A stretch of DNA of 64,000 nucleotides from JAAUTT01 sp038213375 (GTDB lineage Bacteria > Bacteroidota > Bacteroidia > Bacteroidales > JAAUTT01). Numbering within the stretch: position 1 is the stretch's first letter; every line of letters begins with the position of its first letter. A program made the position numbers and the translations under genes. Below, in pieces: positions 17,157-24,995 of the stretch. The DNA lies in NCBI GenBank assembly GCA_038213375.1, contig JBBQTB010000002.1, forward strand, positions 1-64,000. The letters are read 5' to 3'. Below the pieces are notes generated by a model, which did no database searches, was not told the origin of the DNA, and saw nothing but the letters and a program-made list of their open reading frames with translations.

Positions 17157-18443
17157 ATGAAAACAAAAACAAATATCGACAAACTCATTGCCGGATTGAT
17201 TATTTTAGTGTTTTTTAGTTTTTTAGCCACATTTCCGGCACTATCTCAGGACAACAATGAAGCAGTAATTATTATTAAAGGTAAGCTGATAGATCAGACG
17301 ACTAAAAAACCCATTGTTTATGGAAATGTATATGTTACAAATACAAGTGTGGGTACTGTTTCGAACAGTGAAGGGGAATTTATCTTAAAAATACCTAAAG
17401 CTTTACAGAACAAACCTGTTAATTTTTCATTTATGGGTTACAAAACCATTTCGAGCAATTTATCTGATTTAATACTGAATGATAATGTAATTGGGTTGAT
17501 GTCCGAAACTGTAAATATCAAAGAGGTAATTGTTCGTACAAATGATCCGGTTGCACTTATTAAATCTGCGGTTAAGAACGTACCTGAAAACTATGGATCG
17601 AACCCCTATTTGTGTACTGCTTTTTACCGCGAATCGATCATGCAAAATAAACAGTATGTGGGAATAGCCGAAGCCGTATTAAATATATACAAATCGCGCT
17701 ATACCAACGAAGTTGAGTCAGACCGCATAAAAATATTTAAAGGACGTAAAAGTCAGGATGTAAAAAAGATGGATACTCTTATATTTAAACTGCAGGGAGG
17801 TACTAATGTCGCTCTTCTCTTGGATCTTGCAAAAAATCCTGAGTCGTTTATGACTGAATCATTTTTTGAAGATTATGAATATCAACCTGTATCGATTACA
17901 AATGTTGAAGGCCGTGAAACCTACGTGATCGAATTCAATCAGAAAAGAGATATTCAGGAGCCTTTTTATCAAGGTCGTATTTATCTGGATGTTGCAACAC
18001 TGGCAATTAAGAAAGCTGAATTCGGATTAAGCCCAAATGGAATTCAGTATGCCGATAAGTATCTTGTAAAGAAAAAACCGGCAGACACCAATGTTAAAAC
18101 ATTAAGTGGAACATATTCAGTAGATTATCGTGATGTGAATGGCAAATGGACATTAAACCATGTACGTTACGAAGTGAAATTTAAAGTTGACAAAAAGCGC
18201 AAATGGTTTAGTAAAGTCTATACATCAACGGTTGATATGGCTGTAACAGATAAGGATACTTTAAACGTTGCCCGTTTCAAATACAGCGAAAGTATTAAAC
18301 CAAACCAAGTGTTTGTAGATCATTTATCAGGATCTTATGACGAAGATTTCTGGGGATCATATAACATTATCAAACCAGAAGAACCAATTCAGGAGGCAGT
18401 TGAAAGAATTAGCAAAAGAATGAAAAAATATCACAATATCTAA
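17157..18443 (+). CDS. exported protein with carboxypeptidase-like regulatory domain
   Basis: A signal peptide (LIAGLIILVFFSFLATFPALS) covers about residues 10-31. It is followed by a carboxypeptidase D regulatory-like beta-sandwich at about 40-120 (IKGKLIDQTTKKPIVYGNVY, SNSEGEFILKIP, FSFMGYKT). The remaining 300 residues resemble the DUF5686-type C-terminal region of Bacteroidota outer-membrane-associated proteins (TAFYRESI, YQGRIYLDVATLAIKKAEFG). Function is unknown; a role at the cell envelope is inferred from the signal and domain type. It stands alone and ends in a strong intrinsic terminator. Confidence 0.7.
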   Translation: MKTKTNIDKLIAGLIILVFFSFLATFPALSQDNNEAVIIIKGKLIDQTTKKPIVYGNVYVTNTSVGTVSNSEGEFILKIPKALQNKPVNFSFMGYKTISSNLSDLILNDNVIGLMSETVNIKEVIVRTNDPVALIKSAVKNVPENYGSNPYLCTAFYRESIMQNKQYVGIAEAVLNIYKSRYTNEVESDRIKIFKGRKSQDVKKMDTLIFKLQGGTNVALLLDLAKNPESFMTESFFEDYEYQPVSITNVEGRETYVIEFNQKRDIQEPFYQGRIYLDVATLAIKKAEFGLSPNGIQYADKYLVKKKPADTNVKTLSGTYSVDYRDVNGKWTLNHVRYEVKFKVDKKRKWFSKVYTSTVDMAVTDKDTLNVARFKYSESIKPNQVFVDHLSGSYDEDFWGSYNIIKPEEPIQEAVERISKRMKKYHNI

Positions 18444-18491
18444 TAGAACTATATTGAAATAAAGAGTTCATACATAGTAGTAGTTTAGTTG

Positions 18492-18528
18492 CGCCGCCTG
18501 ATTGGGAAATCGGGTGGCGTTTTTTTTT
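18492..18528 (+). terminator. intrinsic terminator
   Basis: CGCCGCCTGAT (18492-18502) pairs with ATCGGGTGGCG (18509-18519) in an 11-bp stem with two G-U pairs and a 6-base loop, followed by nine T. It closes the 17157-18443 transcript. The T-tract overlaps the stop codon of the convergent lptB gene. Confidence 0.85.
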
Positions 18529-19252
18529 AGCTACGCAATTCGAAATTTTTCCCCAGGTAAACTCGTCGAACTTGTTCATCGTCGGCAAGCTCTTGCGAAG
18601 TACCTGCTTTAAGTATTGATCCTTCAAAGAGAAGATAAGCCCGATCGGTAATCGTAAGTGTTTCGTGAACGTTATGGTCCGTAACCAAAATTCCAATATT
18701 TTTTTCTTTTAATTTGGCAACGATGGATTGAATATCCTCAACAGCAATTGGATCGACTCCGGCAAAAGGTTCGTCGAGCAAAATAAATTTGGGATCAATT
18801 GCCAATGCTCGGGCAATTTCTGTTCTTCGCCGTTCGCCGCCCGACAATTGATAACCAAGACTTTTTCGAATTTTCATCAGGCCAAATTCATGAAGTAATG
18901 ATTCCACTCGTTCAGCCTGTTCATGCTTGTCAATTTTTGTCATTTCGAGAACAGCCCGTATGTTATCTTCAACGGATAATTTTCTGAAAACACTTGCCTC
19001 CTGAGCTAAGTATCCAATACCATTTTGAGCCCTTTTGTATACTGGATCGCGTGTAATGTCCTTGTCATCCAAAAAGATGGTTCCTTCGTTTGGAGCAATC
19101 AAACCAACAATCATGTAAAATGAAGTAGTTTTTCCGGCACCATTTGGGCCTAATAAACCAACAATTTCTCCCTGATTTACCTCGATTGAAACACCCTTAA
19201 CCACAACACGGGAACGGTAACGTTTTACGAGATTTTCGGTCCGTAGCTTCAT
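18527..19252 (-). CDS. lptB: LPS export ABC transporter ATP-binding protein
   Basis: LptB powers extraction of lipopolysaccharide from the inner membrane with LptF/G. The 241-residue ATPase shows Walker A GPNGAGKTT, Q-loop GIGYLAQE, signature LSGGERRRTEIA, Walker B FILLDEPFAGVDP and switch His in TDHNV. The GERRR-E variant and the FAGVDP motif are typical of LptB. It lies 27 bases after tatC. Confidence 0.95.
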   Translation of the reverse strand: MKLRTENLVKRYRSRVVVKGVSIEVNQGEIVGLLGPNGAGKTTSFYMIVGLIAPNEGTIFLDDKDITRDPVYKRAQNGIGYLAQEASVFRKLSVEDNIRAVLEMTKIDKHEQAERVESLLHEFGLMKIRKSLGYQLSGGERRRTEIARALAIDPKFILLDEPFAGVDPIAVEDIQSIVAKLKEKNIGILVTDHNVHETLTITDRAYLLFEGSILKAGTSQELADDEQVRRVYLGKNFELRS

Positions 19253-19279
19253 GATATTATTTTCTTGCTAATGCTTAAA

Positions 19280-20113
19280 TTATTCCTGACTTTCTTCAGC
19301 TGCCTTGGCTTCTTTTTTATGGTTTCTTTGAACAATTGCAACAATGAGTATACTTATTTCATACAATAAGTATAAAGGTATTGCCACCAGGGTTTGACTA
19401 AAAACATCTGGCGGAGTAATTATTGCTGCCACTATAAGGATAATAATGATAGCGTGCCTACGGTATTTTTTAAGAAAAGAAGTGCTGATGATGTTAATCT
19501 TTGCAAGGAAATATGCTACAGCGGGTAACTCAAATATGAGGCCGCTTGCCAGTGCAATTGATGCAATGGTGGAAAAATAGGAACTTAGATTGATCTGATT
19601 TAGGATCTGGTCGCTCACGGAATATGTCCCCAGAAAATGAATGGATAAAGGAACGATAAGATAGTATCCAAAAAGGACACCCGTAAAAAATAGTCCGGAG
19701 ATTGCCATCACGGCACCACGTGCATTTTGGCGTTCCTTTGAATGTAAGGCGGGAGCAATAAATCTCCAAAATTCCCATATAACAAATGGGAAAGCTAAAA
19801 TAAAACCTGCAATAAGCGATATCCACATGTCAGCTTGAAACTGCCCCGACATATTGATGTTGATTATTTGAAATGGTTTGTCGTTAATACGTATGCTTGG
19901 AGAATGCAGAATTTCTGCCAAATGGGCAAAAACCCTGTTTGTGAAAAAACTGGGGTTTTTAGGAGCTATAAGGATATAATCGAAAATTATTTTGTCATAT
20001 ATAAACGCTAGAATTGCAAAAAACATGATAGCCATTGCTGATCTGATGATGTGCCACCTAAGTTCCTCGAGATGCTGAAGAAATGACATCTCTCCCTGTT
20101 TGCCTTTTTTCAT
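19280..20113 (-). CDS. tatC: Sec-independent protein translocase subunit TatC
   Basis: TatC is the twin-arginine signal receptor in the inner membrane. The 277-residue protein has the N-terminal motif SFLQHLEELRWHIIRSA, six hydrophobic segments, and the FPFVIWEFWRFIAPALHSKER region. An extended first periplasmic loop of about 60 residues is usual in Bacteroidota. It precedes lptB with a 27-base gap. No tatA gene is in the window. Confidence 0.96.
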   Translation of the reverse strand: MKKGKQGEMSFLQHLEELRWHIIRSAMAIMFFAILAFIYDKIIFDYILIAPKNPSFFTNRVFAHLAEILHSPSIRINDKPFQIININMSGQFQADMWISLIAGFILAFPFVIWEFWRFIAPALHSKERQNARGAVMAISGLFFTGVLFGYYLIVPLSIHFLGTYSVSDQILNQINLSSYFSTIASIALASGLIFELPAVAYFLAKINIISTSFLKKYRRHAIIIILIVAAIITPPDVFSQTLVAIPLYLLYEISILIVAIVQRNHKKEAKAAEESQE

Positions 20114-20340
20114 AAATTTATGTAAATCAAAAAATCAATTATTTTATTAAAATATATTCTTTTGTAAATGTTGATATTAATCAATTAAAGATTGTAAAAT
20201 TGACTTTAAAACTTTAATGAAATTACATCAAATTAGTGTTTGAACTTTTTTTTTATTAAATTTAGGTACAAATGTATTTATTTTTTAATCCAAAATTCGA
20301 GGGGTGATAAAAGTAATGATCCTGCACAAGTCGAATTAAT

Positions 20341-20348
20341 TATATTTG
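20341..20348 (+). promoter_or_regulatory. possible -7 element for recQ
   Basis: TATATTTG fits TAnnTTTG and lies 68 bases before recQ. No TTTG is seen at the proper -33 distance. The 302-base divergent gap between tatC and recQ holds nothing else recognisable; a similar box on the minus strand (TACATTTG, 20269-20276) could serve tatC. Confidence 0.3.
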
Positions 20349-20415
20349 CGCTTTATTTTAAAAATTAGTAAAATTAGTATTAAGCCATAATAATCTGTAA
20401 GAAAGAGAAGAGTAC

Positions 20416-22608
20416 ATGAGATATGAATCTGATATTTCGTTGAGTGATGAGCTGAAAAAGTTTTTTGGTTTCACAAGTTTTAAAGAGCCTCAGGAAAGTA
20501 TTATAAAAAATCTGTTGGAAGGCAACGATTCTTTTGTTTTAATGCCAACAGGTGGAGGGAAGTCGCTTTGTTACCAGCTGCCAGCATTGATGATGGAAGG
20601 TGCGGCAATTATTATTTCGCCATTAATTGCCCTTATGAAAAATCAGGTTGATGCTATGCGTAGCTTCAGCGTTGATGATGGAGTAGCCCACTTTTTAAAT
20701 TCGTCACTCACTAAAGCTCAAATAGCCAAAGTAAGAGAAGATGTGGTGGATGGTAAAACCAAACTCCTTTATGTAGCACCCGAATCACTGACAAAAGAAG
20801 AGAATATTTTATTTTTGAAACAAATAAAAATATCTTTTTATGCGGTTGATGAGGCGCACTGCATCTCCGAATGGGGTCACGATTTCCGACCCGAATACCG
20901 ACGGATTCGTCCTATAATAAATGAAATTGGCTCAGCCCCAATCATTGCCCTTACGGCAACTGCAACACCTAAGGTTCAGAACGATATACAAAAAAATCTC
21001 GGAATGCTGGATGCTGTGGTATTTAAATCGTCGTTTAACAGGGCAAACCTATATTATGAGATACGGCCAAAAGTAAATGCTACCACAGAAATTATTAAAT
21101 ATATCAGGAATAATGTCGGAAAATCGGGGATTATTTATTGTTTAAGCAGAAAAAAAGTTGAAGAACTTACAGAATTATTAAAAGTTAACGGTATAAATGC
21201 TCTGGCTTACCATGCAGGAATGGATGCAACTACCCGTGGAGATAACCAGGATAAATTTTTGATGGAGGATTGTGATATAATTGTTGCAACCATTGCCTTT
21301 GGAATGGGTATCGATAAACCTGATGTTCGGTTTGTTATTCATTATGACATTCCAAAAAGTCTCGAAGGATATTATCAGGAAACAGGACGTGCCGGAAGGG
21401 ATGGGGGAGAAGGCAATTGCATTACTTTTTACAGTTATAAAGATATTCAGAAACTTGAGAAGTTTATGCAGGGCAAGCCTGTTGCCGAGCAGGAAATTGG
21501 CAGGCATTTGCTACTCGAAACAACAGCTTTTGCTGAATCTGCTTTGTGTCGCAGAAAAACGCTTTTGTATTATTTTGGTGAAGAGTATACCCAAGTGAAT
21601 TGTGAGAACTGCGATAATTGTCTTCATCCTAAAATACAGTTCGAAGGGCAGGAATATGTTGAACAGGTACTCGAAGCTATTTTAGCTGTAAAGGAAAAAT
21701 TTAAATCTGAACATGTTTCCAATGTTCTGTCTGGAAATCTAGATAGTTCCATAAAAACATATAAGCACCATAAGCTTGAGATTTTTGGCACAGGTAGTGA
21801 AAAGGATGTTAGATTTTGGAATTCAGTTGTACGACAAGCATTGGTCGCAGGATTGGTTTTAAAGGATATTGAAAATTACGGGTTATTAAAATTATCTCCG
21901 CAAGGTCATCAGTATCTTGAAAATCCCTATCCGATATCCCTGTGTGAAGATAATCAATATAGTGACGAGGACGAGGACGAAATGTCCATGCAGGGAGGTA
22001 AAACCAGCGCAGTTGATCTTGAGTTGTTTAGTATCATGAAGGACCTTCGTAAAAAAATTGCCAAACAGAAAAACCTTCCGCCATTTGTGATTTTTCAGGA
22101 TTCGTCTCTTGAGGATATGGCTATCCAGTACCCTATTACAATGGAAGAACTTCAAAACATTGTGGGTGTTGGTGCAGGAAAGGCTCAGCGGTATGGAAAA
22201 GAATTTCTTGATCTGATAAAAATGTATGTTGACGAGAAAGAAATAATTCGTCCGCAGGATATGGTGGTGAAATCCGTTGTGAATAAGTCCGGAATGAAGG
22301 TTTATATCATTCAGGCAATCGACAGAAAGTTATCACTTGATGATATTTGCAATGCCAAGAACCTTCAGATGACCGATATTCTTACTGAAATTGAAGCAAT
22401 CATTAATTCAGGAACAAAATTAAATCTCGAATATTATATTAATGAGGTGATTGATGAGGATCATCAGGACGAGATATTTGATTATTTTCGCGAAGAAGCA
22501 GAAAGCGAATCGGTTGAAGATGCGCTAAAAGCCTTGGGTGAAGGTGATTATTCCGAGGAAGAGATTCGATTAATGCGCATCAAATTTATTTCTGAAATGG
22601 GGAATTAA
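20416..22608 (+). CDS. recQ: ATP-dependent DNA helicase RecQ
   Basis: RecQ is a 3'-5' helicase in recombination and fork repair. The 730-residue protein has Walker A MPTGGGKSLCYQ, VDEAHC, the aromatic loop SEWGHDFRPEYR, ALTATATP, and motif VI QETGRAGRDG. These are followed by the RQC zinc site (C-R-R-K then NCENCDNC), the winged helix, and an HRDC domain near residue 570. The C-terminal 100 residues are acidic and extend beyond the E. coli protein (about 610), as in other Bacteroidota RecQ. Confidence 0.96.
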   Translation: MRYESDISLSDELKKFFGFTSFKEPQESIIKNLLEGNDSFVLMPTGGGKSLCYQLPALMMEGAAIIISPLIALMKNQVDAMRSFSVDDGVAHFLNSSLTKAQIAKVREDVVDGKTKLLYVAPESLTKEENILFLKQIKISFYAVDEAHCISEWGHDFRPEYRRIRPIINEIGSAPIIALTATATPKVQNDIQKNLGMLDAVVFKSSFNRANLYYEIRPKVNATTEIIKYIRNNVGKSGIIYCLSRKKVEELTELLKVNGINALAYHAGMDATTRGDNQDKFLMEDCDIIVATIAFGMGIDKPDVRFVIHYDIPKSLEGYYQETGRAGRDGGEGNCITFYSYKDIQKLEKFMQGKPVAEQEIGRHLLLETTAFAESALCRRKTLLYYFGEEYTQVNCENCDNCLHPKIQFEGQEYVEQVLEAILAVKEKFKSEHVSNVLSGNLDSSIKTYKHHKLEIFGTGSEKDVRFWNSVVRQALVAGLVLKDIENYGLLKLSPQGHQYLENPYPISLCEDNQYSDEDEDEMSMQGGKTSAVDLELFSIMKDLRKKIAKQKNLPPFVIFQDSSLEDMAIQYPITMEELQNIVGVGAGKAQRYGKEFLDLIKMYVDEKEIIRPQDMVVKSVVNKSGMKVYIIQAIDRKLSLDDICNAKNLQMTDILTEIEAIINSGTKLNLEYYINEVIDEDHQDEIFDYFREEAESESVEDALKALGEGDYSEEEIRLMRIKFISEMGN

Positions 22609-22671
22609 AATGTAAATTGTTATAAAGGTGGACGATCTAAATCTTTATTCTTAGATCTTACATCTTGTTTC

Positions 22672-23862
22672 TTACTCTATCTTCGTATCGAATGCATCCC
22701 GTAATCCATTGCCAAGAAAATTAAACGACAAAACAAGAAACATAATGGCAACGCCGGGGAGGATGGCAAGGTATGCCTGATCGAGAATAATATAACCATA
22801 ATGGTCTTTAATCATATTGCCCCACGAAGGAACAGGGGGTTGAATGCCAATTCCGAGAAAACTCAAACCAGCTTCCATCAGAATAGCCGATGAAAAATTA
22901 GCCGCCGAAATAATCACTACCGGTCCTACAATATTTGGCATGATGTGCCGGAAAATAATACGAAAATTTCCGAAGCCAAGTGCCCGCGCGGCTTCAATAA
23001 ATTCTTTTTCGCGAACGCTCATCACTTGTCCGCGCACAACACGCGCCACTTCTACCCACATGGTAAGCCCAACAGCCACAAACACTTGCCAGAATCCTTT
23101 TCCGAGAACCAATGTAATGCTTAACACCATCAGCAGCGTAGGCACCGACCAAACTACATTTACAAACCACATGATGATGGCATCCGTTTTACCCCGGAAA
23201 TAACCAGCCGAAACGCCAAGCGATATTCCAATTAAAAGTGAAATAAATACGGAGATAAAACCTACGGAAAACGATACACGAGTTCCTATTGCAAGACGGC
23301 TTAACATGTCTCGTCCAAACCGGTCCGTGCCCAACAGGTATCTTTTTGATACCAGTTGCTTTTGTAAAATAGTGGCTCGAAGCTGTTCTTTCGAAACACG
23401 TATTTGCTTTCCCGAAATATCTTCAAATGAATAGGTTTGATCTGGATTTTTTTGAATATTTTTCTCGCTTTTTATTGCATACACCACATTGGCTAGGTGA
23501 TATTTAGACTCAAACGTCGCGTCTATCAGTCCATTGGAATATTCCTTTATCACCAGAGAATCGTTCTCGAAACGGGAGGAGTCAATAGGAATGAAGGTGA
23601 ATAGCTTCTCTTTCCCAAACAGCATAGTATGCAGAAACGACCTGTGCGGAATTGTTTGATTTTTTCGAATAAGTGCCATTTTTATGGTAAAAAATGGCGG
23701 TTTGGCCGCAATGGAGAGTATCTGATCGTTAGCAAACGGTGTAGAATCGGGCACAATCAAATATCCTAGGGTTGCCACCAAAAACAATAGCGAAATAAAA
23801 GCCAATCCAATCATGGACAGCCTGTTTTTGAGTATTCGTTTTCGCACATTCGATTCGGTCAT
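22672..23862 (-). CDS. OppC/DppC-type ABC transporter permease with long periplasmic insert
   Basis: The protein shows the binding-protein-dependent permease core: GTDRFGRDMLSRL at about 178, five C-terminal membrane helices, and the EAA loop EAARALGFGNFRIIFRHIMPN. SWGNMIKD and a final FNFLGNGLRDAFD are typical of OppC/DppC. Between TM1 (about 15-37) and the core is a roughly 100-residue extracytoplasmic insert absent from E. coli DppC. No OppB, ATPase or binding-protein gene is adjacent, so the partner subunits must be elsewhere. Peptide or nickel substrates are possible. Confidence 0.85.
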   Translation of the reverse strand: MTESNVRKRILKNRLSMIGLAFISLLFLVATLGYLIVPDSTPFANDQILSIAAKPPFFTIKMALIRKNQTIPHRSFLHTMLFGKEKLFTFIPIDSSRFENDSLVIKEYSNGLIDATFESKYHLANVVYAIKSEKNIQKNPDQTYSFEDISGKQIRVSKEQLRATILQKQLVSKRYLLGTDRFGRDMLSRLAIGTRVSFSVGFISVFISLLIGISLGVSAGYFRGKTDAIIMWFVNVVWSVPTLLMVLSITLVLGKGFWQVFVAVGLTMWVEVARVVRGQVMSVREKEFIEAARALGFGNFRIIFRHIMPNIVGPVVIISAANFSSAILMEAGLSFLGIGIQPPVPSWGNMIKDHYGYIILDQAYLAILPGVAIMFLVLSFNFLGNGLRDAFDTKIE

Positions 23863-23875
23863 GGTCTTTTGAATT

Positions 23876-24982
23876 CTAATACTTTATACTTCTTTCTTTC
23901 CACGAGTTCGATGTAAAAAAGGCTGAAAAAACAGTTAAACAAACGTAAAGAAAGTAAAAACTTTGCACTATGGGAAACAGCCATAACAATCGTTTCTGCC
24001 CAAAAAAACTGGTTACCCGTGTTAAGAATATGAAATCGATGAACGATTTTGTGATAAAAAGAGCCATAAACGGGAAAATATTTTCTGAAAATATACCGTA
24101 TATTATAGTTGAAAATAAAGCTACGTTCATTCCCAATACGATCACGGCAGTGACAATCGTATCTGAGTCGGTATAAAACTTTGCTTTGGAAGTCCATCGT
24201 TTTCGTTGTCTGAAAAATGAACTCGGGTTTGATGGCAATTCTGTAAACACCGCTGCCTGTTTTGATTTCAAATAATGGATACCGCTCGGATATTTACATT
24301 TTAATTCATGCAGAAGAAACATATCGTCTCCTGAATGTATTTTTTTTTCTTCGTAAAGATACCGGATATCATGATAAATCTTTTTTGGAAAGGCGAGATT
24401 GGCTCCGTTGCTCATTATCGCATGGTGAATAGCAGCAGCCCCGGCTGTAGAGCCTTGAAGACTATATATCTCCAAAGCCTGCATATCTTCAAAAAATGAA
24501 TGAGAAATTCCGCAAACCGGCGACAAAAGCAATGAAGGCGAATAATCGTCGAAATAACAAGCAATGGTTGAAAGCCAGGTTTCGGGCACACGGCAGTCGG
24601 CATCGGTCGTAAGAATGATATCGCCATGAGCATTTTTTATTCCTATGTTTAACGCCGATTTTTTACCTGTCAGTCCTTCAGGCAATGAGAAAAGATGAAT
24701 GTTTTCTGAGAAAAAAGGCTTTACTTCGGAAAGGGAATTGTCGGTAGAATGATCGTCAATCACAATCACTTCAATTAATTTTGAAGGGTAATTTTGCTGT
24801 AATAAATCTAAAAGAAGCCGGTTAATATTGATTTCCTCGTTTCGCATGGGTATAATAACTGAGATAACCGAATGGAAATGATGTGGAATGGGAGAGTATA
24901 CTTTTATTTTTTCCCAGCCAAAAAGAAACAACGAAATTATTACCAGGTATAGACCTCCTGCAATGAGTGTTGTCCAAATCAT
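23876..24982 (-). CDS. membrane glycosyltransferase, family 2
   Basis: A 368-residue GT-A fold enzyme with an N-terminal membrane helix (TLIAGGLYLVIISLFLF). It has VISVIIPMRNEE (donor site), VIDDHSTDNS, TTDADCR (metal-binding DxD), GANLAFPK, and the FFRQRKRWTSK motif of processive-type enzymes. These are followed by about three C-terminal membrane segments. Sugar donor and acceptor cannot be told. It ends 13 bases before the permease gene and may share a transcript with it, though no functional link is clear. Confidence 0.85.
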   Translation of the reverse strand: MIWTTLIAGGLYLVIISLFLFGWEKIKVYSPIPHHFHSVISVIIPMRNEEININRLLLDLLQQNYPSKLIEVIVIDDHSTDNSLSEVKPFFSENIHLFSLPEGLTGKKSALNIGIKNAHGDIILTTDADCRVPETWLSTIACYFDDYSPSLLLSPVCGISHSFFEDMQALEIYSLQGSTAGAAAIHHAIMSNGANLAFPKKIYHDIRYLYEEKKIHSGDDMFLLHELKCKYPSGIHYLKSKQAAVFTELPSNPSSFFRQRKRWTSKAKFYTDSDTIVTAVIVLGMNVALFSTIIYGIFSENIFPFMALFITKSFIDFIFLTRVTSFFGQKRLLWLFPIVQSFYFLYVCLTVFSAFFTSNSWKERSIKY

Positions 24983-24995
24983 TTATGGGAATATT

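Noticed and set aside
22634..22657. GATCTAA/TTAGATC hairpin between recQ and the permease gene
   Set aside because: AT-rich 7-bp stem without a T-tract in either direction; too weak to call a terminator.
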